The notes below the pieces were generated by a model. That model was not told the DNA's origin. It did no database searches and saw nothing but the letters and a program-made list of their open reading frames with translations. Below are positions 1 through 5,427 of a stretch of 5,427 nt of DNA, piece by piece. Source of the DNA: Microscillaceae bacterium. Lineage in GTDB: Bacteria; Bacteroidota; Bacteroidia; Cytophagales; Microscillaceae. The position numbers and the translations under genes were made by a program. How positions within the stretch are numbered: position 1 is the stretch's first letter; each line of letters starts with the position of its first letter. The stretch lies in contig DMHB01000011.1 of assembly GCA_003449595.1 (NCBI GenBank), positions 1-5,427 on the forward strand, read 5' to 3'.

Positions 1-960
1 TCCGAGGGAGAAAATCAATCGCCCAAATTTTCTGGCTACCCATCGGAAATAATCGCGCCACAAAAGCTCGAGCACCAACCAATAGGTGGATTGGTTGCGT
101 GCAATTTCTTGTTCGTATTGTTTTACTTTTGCATATACATACCGTGCTGAGAGGCATCCCATTGAGAGCCAAGCCGAAAATTTAGAAGAATACGATTCGC
201 CCAATAATCCATCGCGGGTTTCTTTGTAGCGGCTTAGGTGTCGGTTTTTCCAAAAGTAATCTTCCAATCTTGCCAAAGCCGCAGTTTCGCCCCCTTTGAA
301 TGCCAAAACCTGCCGCCCGTCCGATGTTGGTTCTTCCAGCCCTAAGGTTTGCCAAGTAGGTAAATCGCCGGTGTCTATGCCTTTGAGTGGGGGTAGTTGT
401 TTGGGCGATGGCAAGAAGGGGCGTATAGGACTATTTTTTTCTACTTCTTTACGAAATTCTGTAAATATGTTGGGCAGATTGTTAATTGGAAACGGCAAGT
501 CGTCGGGGTGAACCAAGGTGTGGTGCCAAAATAATTCTAAAGTTGTTTTTTGCTTCCAAAGTGCCTGCTCTAATTGATTTTCGACGTAGATTTCTTCCGT
601 ACCTACCTCTTTGGCTGCAAAAACCCAAGAAACCTGCCACTGTTCCGCCATAGTGGTCAGTACTTCTTCCGGTTTGCCGAAAGCAATCACCAAATCAGAC
701 CCGATTTGTCGGAGGTTGTTCCGAAGATTGGCCACGGCTTCGCACATAAACTGTGCACGGTAGGCACCGGTTTTAGAAAAACCCAACGAAGTTTCTTCAA
801 ACCAACGGGGGTCAAAACAAAACACAGGAATCAGGCTGTTTGGTACAAGGTTTGCGACAGTTTGGGTTTTGAGATGCGCCAAAGCTTTGTGCAGCACTTC
901 GTTGTCCAAAAGCCTTAAATCATTCCTAAACCAAAGAATAACTCTCTTTTGTTTTTCCAT
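1..960 (-). CDS. cry: DASH-type cryptochrome / deoxyribodipyrimidine photolyase, N-terminal 320 codons (3' end outside window)
   Basis: This is a blue-light flavoprotein of the cryptochrome/photolyase family. DASH members carry FAD and usually an MTHF antenna, and they repair cyclobutane pyrimidine dimers, mainly in single-stranded DNA. The frame opens at an ATG (958-960, complement) and stays open to the left edge without a stop. The Rossmann-like antenna domain begins with VILWFRNDLRLLDN (residues 7-20), and CFDPRW follows near residue 48. The FAD-binding helical domain contains TRDGLLGESYSSKFSAWLSM (248-267) followed by GCLS. It also contains NQSTYWLVLELLWRDYFRW (289-307), which is diagnostic of the DASH class. 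DASH proteins are usually about 430-500 residues, so roughly the last quarter to third is missing because of the window edge, not because of a mutation. The gene is divergent from the sensor at 1079, with 118 bp between the two starts. No Shine-Dalgarno is evident. Confidence in the family is high; the DASH subclass is read from motifs only. Confidence 0.95.
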   Translation of the reverse strand, partial: MEKQKRVILWFRNDLRLLDNEVLHKALAHLKTQTVANLVPNSLIPVFCFDPRWFEETSLGFSKTGAYRAQFMCEAVANLRNNLRQIGSDLVIAFGKPEEVLTTMAEQWQVSWVFAAKEVGTEEIYVENQLEQALWKQKTTLELFWHHTLVHPDDLPFPINNLPNIFTEFRKEVEKNSPIRPFLPSPKQLPPLKGIDTGDLPTWQTLGLEEPTSDGRQVLAFKGGETAALARLEDYFWKNRHLSRYKETRDGLLGESYSSKFSAWLSMGCLSARYVYAKVKQYEQEIARNQSTYWLVLELLWRDYFRWVARKFGRLIFSLG

Positions 961-1021
961 AAAATCAAGAACAGGATGTTTAAAAAAAGGTTTTTATTTA
1001 GAAAGTTGAACATTTGGCTGT

Positions 1022-1035
1022 ATTTTTATAAAAAT
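1022..1035. repeat. Perfect 14-bp AT-only palindrome in the divergent promoter region
   Basis: The sequence ATTTTTATAAAAAT equals its own reverse complement. It lies between the divergent starts of the photolyase (960) and the sensor (1079). It could be a binding site for a dimeric regulator or simply part of an AT-rich promoter. The palindrome is seen directly; any function is inference. AT-only palindromes of this size are not rare in AT-rich intergenic DNA. Confidence 0.3.
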
Positions 1036-1040
1036 TAAAC

Positions 1041-1073
1041 AGGAGGGCACTCGTCGTGCATATAGCAGCCTAA
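1041..1073 (+). promoter_or_regulatory. Shine-Dalgarno-like AGGAGG with a 5-codon GTG leader frame, just upstream of the sensor gene
   Basis: AGGAGG at 1041-1046 is a near-ideal Shine-Dalgarno, but it lies 32 nt before the sensor ATG at 1079, too far for normal use. Nine nt after it is a GTG at 1056 that opens a minimal frame, GTG CAT ATA GCA GCC TAA. This frame ends at 1073, only 5 nt before the sensor start. The arrangement would suit a leader peptide with translational re-initiation. A 4-bp stem, GCAC/GTGC at 1047-1050 and 1056-1059, also lies between the AGGAGG and the ATG. In the sensor's own frame the region is open back to a TGA at 1007-1009, but it has no ATG, GTG or TTG start. The coordinates and bases are seen directly. 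The regulatory role is speculative, especially as Bacteroidota generally rely little on Shine-Dalgarno sequences. Confidence 0.25.
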
Positions 1074-1078
1074 TATTT

Positions 1079-3493
1079 ATGAGGACGTTTTCATTTTCAC
1101 TTCCCAAATACAAACTGACTTTCAATAGGCAAAGCATTGCCTACAGGCTTTTCATCAGCTTTTTTGTAGTCTGTTTGATGATGATAAGCTTGGTGCTGAT
1201 CACGGTGTATCAGGTCAACACGACCCTGCGCAAAGAGGTTTATGTGTCGCGGGTGGTACAGCCTACGCGTATTTTTTGCAATTTCATTGCTGAAAAAATA
1301 GAGAGTACCAATTTTTTAGTGCAAGGGCAGTTGCTAAGTCAAAAAATACTGCAAGGTCAGCAAGAAAACCGCCTGATGGTATGGAAACAAGACATTATGC
1401 CGGCGTTAGATAGTTTGCTTATGTTATCTAATGAATGGCAAGGGAATAGTGAAAAACTGCTTCTGGCCAATGTGCGCGGGCGCATCAACAAGCTTAGGAC
1501 AGTACAAGATGCTATTGAGCTTCAAATTGAGAAGAATGTAACCTTGCCCGATTCGTTGATGGCCAATATTCTTAGCGCCAATTTGTTGGTCAATAATTTA
1601 GACCCCAAGGCAATGTTCAAAGAACAAGCCTTGGAAATCGCCCAAGAAATTAAAAAAGATTTGGCGCGCCTCAATGCCATTCAAACCGAAATTACTAACC
1701 AGATTATCCAATCGCTCAACGAAGAGGTTTGGCAATTTACACTGACCGAAATACTGATTTTAGTAGTTGCTATCAGCATTGCTTTCTTGATGAGCTACTC
1801 GCTGACACGATCTATTTTGGCGAACATCCGCACCTTGAAAGGATATATTACTGAGTTTAGTTCGGGTAATTTGCCTAAAGTAGAAAAAGAAAACTACAAC
1901 GAAATTATTTCTATTTCTGAAAATTTGGCCAAGCTCAACACCGAACTCAAACGCATTCAGGACTTTGCTTTGGAGGTAGGAAGCGGCAATTTTGAAAGTG
2001 AAATATCGGTTTTTAACAATGAAGGGGAAATTGGCCGCTCATTGGCCGAAATGCGTAATGGTTTGGTCAACGTAGCGATTCAAGATCGATTCAGAAACTG
2101 GGCCAATGAAGGAATTGCCTTGTTCGGCAACTTATTTAGAAGTAGTGACGACACCGCTAAGCTCTATGATGATTTTGTGCGCACTTTGGTACAATATATG
2201 AAGGCCGCTCAAGGTAGTATCTTCATTTTACGCGACGACGAAGCAGAGCCATATCTGTTCTTGGAAGCCATTTATGCTTTCGACAGGCGTTATTTTTTGC
2301 GCAAAAAAATACACCGAACCCAAGGAATGATTGGGCAGGTGTGGCAAGAGAAAGAACGAATGTATTTGGAAAAAATTCCTGCCGATTTTGTTGTCATCAA
2401 TTCAGGATTGGGTAGCAGCAAACCCAGTGCTTTGCTGATTGAGCCTATCTTGGCCAATGATGGTGAATTTTTAGGAGTTATTGAGTTAGCTTCTTTTCAA
2501 ACCATACCGGCTTACCAACTCGATTTCATTACCCGCGTAGCCCAAGTAATTGCTTCATTCATTTCTACACTCAAAAAGAACGAAGAAACCGGCCGCTTGC
2601 TGCAAGAGTCGCAACGCACTGCCGAGCTTATGCTTGCCCAAGAAGAAGAAATGCGCCAAACAATGGAAGGCTTGGTAAGCCGGCAGGAAATGCTCGACAC
2701 CAAGTTGCAACAACTGGAAGCACAAAACAAAGCCATCAACAATACCTTAGCAGTTGTCGAATTTGATATGAACGGGGCTTTGCTGACTGCCAACGATATT
2801 TTCTTACAATCGACAGGCTACACCATCGAAGAGGTAGTTGGCTACCCTTATCTGATGTTTGTGCCCGATGAAAAATCTGCCAAAAAACAATTTGAGCAAC
2901 TCATCGATTCGCTCAGCAAAGGCCACTCCCAATCTGGCGAGTTTGAACATATTGGCAAAAACGGGAAAGTGATTTGGTTCAATAGCTCTTTTACGGTTAT
3001 CAAAGACTACCAAAACAAGCCTTTCAAAATTATCCACTTGGCTTATGATGTAACCATCCAAAAAATGCTGAACCTCGAAACCCAACAGTTCAATGTAGCC
3101 ATCAGCGAAACCAATATGGTGGCCGAGTTTGACATAAGAGGGCACTTGATCAAATCGAACGACTTATTCCTTCGAGTAATGGACTATGCGGCTGAAGCTG
3201 CCAAAGATGTGCACCACAATGTTTTTCTAAGTCCTCCGGATAAAATCGCCTCTCAAACCAAAGATTTCTGGGAGAAACTGAACGCCGGACAAGCTACCAC
3301 CGGTCGGTTCAAGCGTATCACACGCCAAGGCAGAGAAGTATGGCTAAGAGGGAGCTACAACCCTATTTTGAACAATAAAAAGCGCGTTTACAAAATCATA
3401 TTTTTAGGACAAGACATCACCGACGCGGTCAACAGCGAACGGGGCAGCAGCCGCGCCAGCATTGGCACAGGTGCCATCCAATACCGCACCTAA
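1079..3493 (+). CDS. Membrane sensor: 2 TM, tandem HAMP-like, GAF, coiled coil, PAS-PAS; no output domain
   Basis: This is an 804-residue inner-membrane sensory protein. TM1 is at about residues 24-44. A helical, mostly polar extracytoplasmic region follows at about 45-221, and TM2 is at about 225-242. Next come two HAMP-like units. The first is at about 243-290, with SSGNL and a degenerate NEIISISENL. The second is at about 291-335, with GSGNF and GEIGRSLAEM. A GAF domain spans about 350-498, with GMIGQVW and GVIELASF near its end. A Glu/Gln-rich coiled coil covers about 499-550, with AQEEEMRQTMEGL. PAS1 is at about 550-662, with EFDMNGALLTAND and STGYTIEEVVGY. PAS2 is at about 663-785, with FWEKLNAG, GREVWLRGSYNPIL and FLGQDITD. 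The PAS pair resembles those in BdlA-type chemoreceptors. After PAS2 only about 20 Ser/Gly/Arg-rich residues remain before TAA, and no kinase, cyclase, phosphatase, GGDEF or MCP signalling domain is present. ATG 1079 is the only plausible in-frame start. The ligand is unknown; the domain calls are from reading motifs. Confidence 0.92.
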   Translation: MRTFSFSLPKYKLTFNRQSIAYRLFISFFVVCLMMISLVLITVYQVNTTLRKEVYVSRVVQPTRIFCNFIAEKIESTNFLVQGQLLSQKILQGQQENRLMVWKQDIMPALDSLLMLSNEWQGNSEKLLLANVRGRINKLRTVQDAIELQIEKNVTLPDSLMANILSANLLVNNLDPKAMFKEQALEIAQEIKKDLARLNAIQTEITNQIIQSLNEEVWQFTLTEILILVVAISIAFLMSYSLTRSILANIRTLKGYITEFSSGNLPKVEKENYNEIISISENLAKLNTELKRIQDFALEVGSGNFESEISVFNNEGEIGRSLAEMRNGLVNVAIQDRFRNWANEGIALFGNLFRSSDDTAKLYDDFVRTLVQYMKAAQGSIFILRDDEAEPYLFLEAIYAFDRRYFLRKKIHRTQGMIGQVWQEKERMYLEKIPADFVVINSGLGSSKPSALLIEPILANDGEFLGVIELASFQTIPAYQLDFITRVAQVIASFISTLKKNEETGRLLQESQRTAELMLAQEEEMRQTMEGLVSRQEMLDTKLQQLEAQNKAINNTLAVVEFDMNGALLTANDIFLQSTGYTIEEVVGYPYLMFVPDEKSAKKQFEQLIDSLSKGHSQSGEFEHIGKNGKVIWFNSSFTVIKDYQNKPFKIIHLAYDVTIQKMLNLETQQFNVAISETNMVAEFDIRGHLIKSNDLFLRVMDYAAEAAKDVHHNVFLSPPDKIASQTKDFWEKLNAGQATTGRFKRITRQGREVWLRGSYNPILNNKKRVYKIIFLGQDITDAVNSERGSSRASIGTGAIQYRT

Positions 3494-3558
3494 TCTTTTT
3501 GTATTTCTGATTAATTTCTTAATTTTGATATGATTCGTTAGGTTAAACTTTTTACATT

Positions 3559-3828
3559 ATGTCTGATAGCAACACCAACTCGCGCAAATGGCTCACTACC
3601 AATACAGGCGCTTTTGTAGTTTCTTCCATCCCTTTCTTTTTGTATATGCTCAAAGGTAATAGCTTTGTAAACCTCCTTAGTTTGGTTGGATACGGCTATT
3701 TTGGTGTTTATTTCTTGATCACCGCTTGGAAAGCACACACCGACTTAGAATATTCTAAATCGCAAACCCGAGGGCTGTTTGCTTGGCTTTATCCGGCAGT
3801 AGTTACGGCTATCCGGTTTTTGATTTAA
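3559..3828 (+). CDS. Small hypothetical membrane protein, 89 aa
   Basis: I do not recognise a family. The protein has a polar N-terminus (residues 1-14, Ser/Asn/Lys-rich) and then three hydrophobic stretches, at about 17-31, 36-56 and 73-89. The last of these runs to the C-terminus, which is FLI. A short charged loop (about 58-71) with KAHTDLEYSKSQTR separates the second and third stretches. It is therefore probably an integral inner-membrane protein with two or three TM helices. The ATG follows an AT-rich stretch with no Shine-Dalgarno, as is usual in Bacteroidota. It starts 65 bp after the sensor's stop in the same direction. No hairpin terminator lies in that gap, so co-transcription with the sensor is possible. 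A clear terminator follows at 3860-3902. A frame with this hydrophobic pattern and its own terminator is likely a real gene. No function is assigned. Confidence 0.72.
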   Translation: MSDSNTNSRKWLTTNTGAFVVSSIPFFLYMLKGNSFVNLLSLVGYGYFGVYFLITAWKAHTDLEYSKSQTRGLFAWLYPAVVTAIRFLI

Positions 3829-3859
3829 GGCAACACGGCAGCGTTTCCAAGGTCTTTTC

Positions 3860-3902
3860 AAAAGTGCCTTGCCTACTATCATCGCGTAGGCGAGGCGCTT
3901 TT
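3860..3902 (+). terminator. Intrinsic terminator hairpin between convergent genes, 17-bp stem with 9-nt loop
   Basis: The left arm is AAAAGTGCCTTGCCTAC (3860-3876), the loop is TATCATCGC (3877-3885) and the right arm is GTAGGCGAGGCGCTTTT (3886-3902). Read as plus-strand RNA, all 17 positions pair, two of them as G-U wobbles, and the stem ends in a U run. Read on the minus strand, those two wobbles become A-C mismatches. The structure is therefore best for the plus-strand small membrane gene, which stops 31 bp before it. It should still fold for the minus-strand FHA gene, whose TAA (3904-3906) lies 1 nt outside the stem. It probably works in both directions. Confidence 0.88.
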
Positions 3903-3903
3903 G

Positions 3904-4329
3904 TTATTTCCAATAGGCCAACGCCAACAACAAAATCGTAAAAAAAACCAACCCAATGAATACCCAACTTAATGCTTCCGTTCCTCTGTGTACCACTTGT
4001 TTAGGTTTGGGTTCGAGAGTTGCTCCAACAGCGGGCATCCATTGGGTTTTCTGTAAAGAAGAAGCGGCAGGCACCGCTGTTTCAGTGTATTGATGCCAAG
4101 ACACCAAGGTTTTCCCGATGCGGAGTTCATCGCCGGGCTGTAAAACCACCGGTTTGCCGGCAGCTATTTTTTTTTGATTGACGAAAGTACCATTGGTCGA
4201 GTGTAAATCCTCTGCTGTCCATTGGCCATTTGCTACTTGACAAAGACTGAGGTGATGTGCCGAAATAGTTAAATCCTGTTGAAAAACCACGTCGTTATCT
4301 TCAGCTCTTCCTAAGCGAATAACTTTCAT
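3904..4329 (-). CDS. FHA-domain protein with C-terminal membrane anchor, 141 aa
   Basis: FHA domains bind phosphothreonine peptides, usually on targets of Ser/Thr kinases. Here a near-minimal FHA domain occupies about residues 1-80. It starts with IRLGRAEDNDVVF (residues 4-16), has the binding-loop Ser23 and His26 in TISAHHLSL, and has STNGTFVN at 44-51 followed by LQPGDELRIG at 63-72. The common Arg after the loop serine (SRxH) is Ala24. A Pro/Gln/Thr-rich linker follows at about 82-118. One hydrophobic helix (about 120-139, WVFIGLVFFTILLLALAY) ends the protein just before a terminal Trp-Lys. This implies a C-terminal anchor with the FHA domain in the cytoplasm. The gene starts 12 nt after the stop of the metallo-hydrolase gene and is the last gene of the three-gene operon with the SpoIIE-like phosphatase. 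The bound partner is unknown. Domain identity is secure; the topology is inferred from hydrophobicity. Confidence 0.93.
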   Translation of the reverse strand: MKVIRLGRAEDNDVVFQQDLTISAHHLSLCQVANGQWTAEDLHSTNGTFVNQKKIAAGKPVVLQPGDELRIGKTLVSWHQYTETAVPAASSLQKTQWMPAVGATLEPKPKQVVHRGTEALSWVFIGLVFFTILLLALAYWK

Positions 4330-4341
4330 AGCATTCTGAAT

Positions 4342-4995
4342 TTAAGAGGCCATTTCTCCTACAAATGGGTTAAACTTTCGCTCCTTGCCTATGGTGGTGT
4401 CTCTGCCGTGGCCGGAATGAACCACAAAATCATCTCCTAAAGGAAATAATTTTTCGCGGATGCTGCGCAACAACGCTTCGTGATCGCACCCCGGGAAATC
4501 TGTCCTGCCAATGCTCATTTCAAATAAGACATCGCCACCGATGATAAATCTATCGGCTTGGCTTACAAAAGCTACGTGGCCTGGAGCGTGGCCGGGTACA
4601 AACAACACATCCAAACTCGAATGGCCAAAGCGAATGGCATCCTTCCCTTCTTCCAAGTATTCGTCCGGTTCCGATTCAATAAATGGCTTGATGCCATACA
4701 TTTCGGAAGCCATTTTGCACGATTTTAAGGTTGGCAAATCGAGTGGGTGGATGGCCAGTTTGACTTGGTAAGTATCTTTCACAAATTGATTCCCGAATAC
4801 GTGATCTATATGGCAATGCGTATTGAGTAATCGAACTACTTGAAGTTGGTGCTGCGCAATGAAGTTGGTCAATATTTGCTGCTCGGCAGAGCTATTGCAG
4901 CCCGGATCGATGATAAGTGCTTGACGCGTTTCGTCAAAAAGCACGTAGGTGTTTTCCTGAAATGGATTAAAAGTAAAGGACTGAACTTGTATCAT
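4342..4995 (-). CDS. MBL-fold metallo-hydrolase, YcbL/glyoxalase II-like, 217 aa
   Basis: This is a cytoplasmic metallo-beta-lactamase-fold hydrolase of the single-domain glyoxalase II-like group, which typically hydrolyses thioesters such as S-lactoylglutathione or related thiol esters. All expected metal ligands are visible: THCHIDH (His60, His62, Asp64, His65), His136 in VPGHAPGHV, Asp155 in IGGDVLF and His196 in HSGHGRDTTIG. The N-terminus, FTFNPFQENTYVL, and the C-terminal ERKFNPF are typical of this group. At 217 residues it matches the compact YcbL type and lacks the extra C-terminal substrate domain of the classical GloB enzymes of about 250 residues. No signal peptide is seen. The ATG lies 15 nt after the phosphatase stop, without a clear Shine-Dalgarno, and the FHA gene begins 12 nt after its own stop, so the three are probably one transcript. 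The fold and catalytic competence are clear; the true substrate cannot be read from sequence. Confidence 0.95.
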   Translation of the reverse strand: MIQVQSFTFNPFQENTYVLFDETRQALIIDPGCNSSAEQQILTNFIAQHQLQVVRLLNTHCHIDHVFGNQFVKDTYQVKLAIHPLDLPTLKSCKMASEMYGIKPFIESEPDEYLEEGKDAIRFGHSSLDVLFVPGHAPGHVAFVSQADRFIIGGDVLFEMSIGRTDFPGCDHEALLRSIREKLFPLGDDFVVHSGHGRDTTIGKERKFNPFVGEMAS

Positions 4996-5010
4996 ATTCT
5001 ATGTGTAATA

Positions 5011-5427
5011 CTAAATCGTAATGCCAAGAATAAGCATATCATCACGTTGCTGTACACCTTTCTGGTGTTGGTACAAATAATCTAACATAGCATTGGCTTG
5101 GGCTTCCATCGAAAGGTGTGCATATTGCTCAAGTAGCATTTGTACACGTTTAGAGCCTATTTTAATAGTATTCGGTCCGTGTTGATCGCCATAGCCATCG
5201 GTTGTGAGGTAGATCTTGCTTCCTTTTTCCAAAATCACTTCCGACTTGGTAAAGGCCACTTTCCTACGCCGGAAGCCTCCGATAGATTTGCGATCGCCTT
5301 TCAACTCTTTCAACTCGTGACTGCCTTTGGCAATGTAATACAGCGACCGTTTGGCTCCGGTAAATTCAACCTTGACGTGTGTATCGTCCACCTCTTCGAT
5401 GCAACAAAGGGCAATGTCCATCCCATC
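5011..5427 (-). CDS. SpoIIE-type PP2C Ser/Thr phosphatase, C-terminal 138 codons (5' end outside window)
   Basis: This is the C-terminal part of a SpoIIE/PP2C-family catalytic domain, which dephosphorylates Ser/Thr on partner proteins using two metal ions. The frame is open to the right edge. The first visible residues, DGMDIALC, are a conserved internal motif of the family, so the Met there is not the start. Further motifs, numbered from the edge, are FTGAKRSLYYI (22-32), KGDRKSIGG (43-51), the metal-binding TTDGYGDQ (75-82) and QRDDMLILGI near the end (127-136). The paired Asp in that last motif is the usual C-terminal metal ligand. The style matches the large Bacteroidota sensor-phosphatases that carry N-terminal 7TM, TPR, GAF or HAMP regions, but the input part is outside the window. 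The stop is TAG. The MBL-fold gene follows after 15 nt and then an FHA gene, suggesting a shared role in protein-phosphorylation signalling. Confidence 0.93.
   Translation of the reverse strand, partial: DGMDIALCCIEEVDDTHVKVEFTGAKRSLYYIAKGSHELKELKGDRKSIGGFRRRKVAFTKSEVILEKGSKIYLTTDGYGDQHGPNTIKIGSKRVQMLLEQYAHLSMEAQANAMLDYLYQHQKGVQQRDDMLILGITI

Noticed and set aside
296..918. Plus-strand open frames (296-511 and 574-918) opposite the photolyase gene
   Set aside because: They are antisense shadows. The minus-strand frame gives a continuous, motif-rich DASH photolyase, while these translate to composition-biased sequence with no family features.
961..1078. Bacteroidota-type promoter (-33 TTG, -7 TAnnTTTG) in the divergent region
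   Set aside because: Only near matches to the -7 element are present, such as TATTTTTA at 1021, and none has a TTG at the proper spacing on either strand.
2512..3145. Minus-strand open frames (2512-2793, 2804-3145) inside the sensor gene
   Set aside because: They lie opposite the coiled coil and PAS1/PAS2 of the sensor and are Ser/Cys-rich or featureless mirror translations.
2726..3436. PAS domains as LOV blue-light sensors, given the photolyase next door
   Set aside because: Neither PAS domain contains the flavin-binding cysteine motif (NCRFLQ-like) that LOV domains need.
3494..3558. Promoter or terminator between the sensor and the small membrane gene
   Set aside because: The stretch is AT-rich with no stable inverted repeat. 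A TTG near 3525 is not followed by a good -7 element at the right distance.
3538..3738. Minus-strand open frame opposite the small membrane protein
   Set aside because: The plus-strand frame is longer, shows a coherent hydrophobic pattern and ends before a terminator that folds best on the plus strand. The minus frame has no such support.
4511..5085. Plus-strand open frames (4511-4771, 4840-5085) over the MBL-fold gene
   Set aside because: They are shadows of a gene whose metal-binding motifs are all intact on the minus strand.
5419..5421. ATG at 5419-5421 (complement) as the start of a short phosphatase gene
   Set aside because: The frame remains open to the window edge, and the Met is inside the conserved DGMDIALC motif of the SpoIIE catalytic domain, so it is internal.

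Overview
The window looks like chromosomal DNA from a Bacteroidota bacterium, most likely a Cytophagales-type one. This rests on several features. The base composition is moderately AT-rich. The start codons mostly lack Shine-Dalgarno sequences. The photolyase is of the DASH type. One gene is a HAMP-GAF-PAS sensor with the coiled-coil linker typical of that group, and another is a SpoIIE/PP2C-type phosphatase. This is a judgement from protein style; no marker gene is present to fix the taxon.

Layout from left to right: (1) 1-960, minus strand: the N-terminal 320 codons of a DASH-type cryptochrome/photolyase, cut by the left edge. (2) 961-1078: a 118-bp divergent intergenic region with a perfect 14-bp AT palindrome and a strong Shine-Dalgarno-like AGGAGG. 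That AGGAGG sits at the right distance from a tiny GTG reading frame rather than from the next gene. (3) 1079-3493, plus strand: an 804-residue membrane sensor (two TM segments, two HAMP-like units, GAF, coiled coil, two PAS domains) with no recognisable output domain. (4) 3559-3828, plus strand: a small hydrophobic protein of unknown function. (5) 3860-3902: a strong terminator hairpin between convergent genes. (6) 3904-5427, minus strand: a tight operon, read right to left, of a SpoIIE-like PP2C phosphatase (C-terminal part only, cut by the right edge), a metallo-beta-lactamase-fold hydrolase and a C-terminally membrane-anchored FHA protein. The gaps between these genes are 15 and 12 nt.

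The theme is signal transduction. The minus-strand operon joins a Ser/Thr phosphatase to a phosphothreonine-reading FHA protein, which suggests reversible protein phosphorylation at the membrane. The convergent sensor has inputs but no built-in output, so it must signal through a partner. The neighbouring phosphatase is a candidate by proximity only. No mobile element, CRISPR array, tRNA or rRNA was seen. Nothing here is clearly a new biological system; the most interesting points are the output-less sensor and the phosphatase/FHA pairing.
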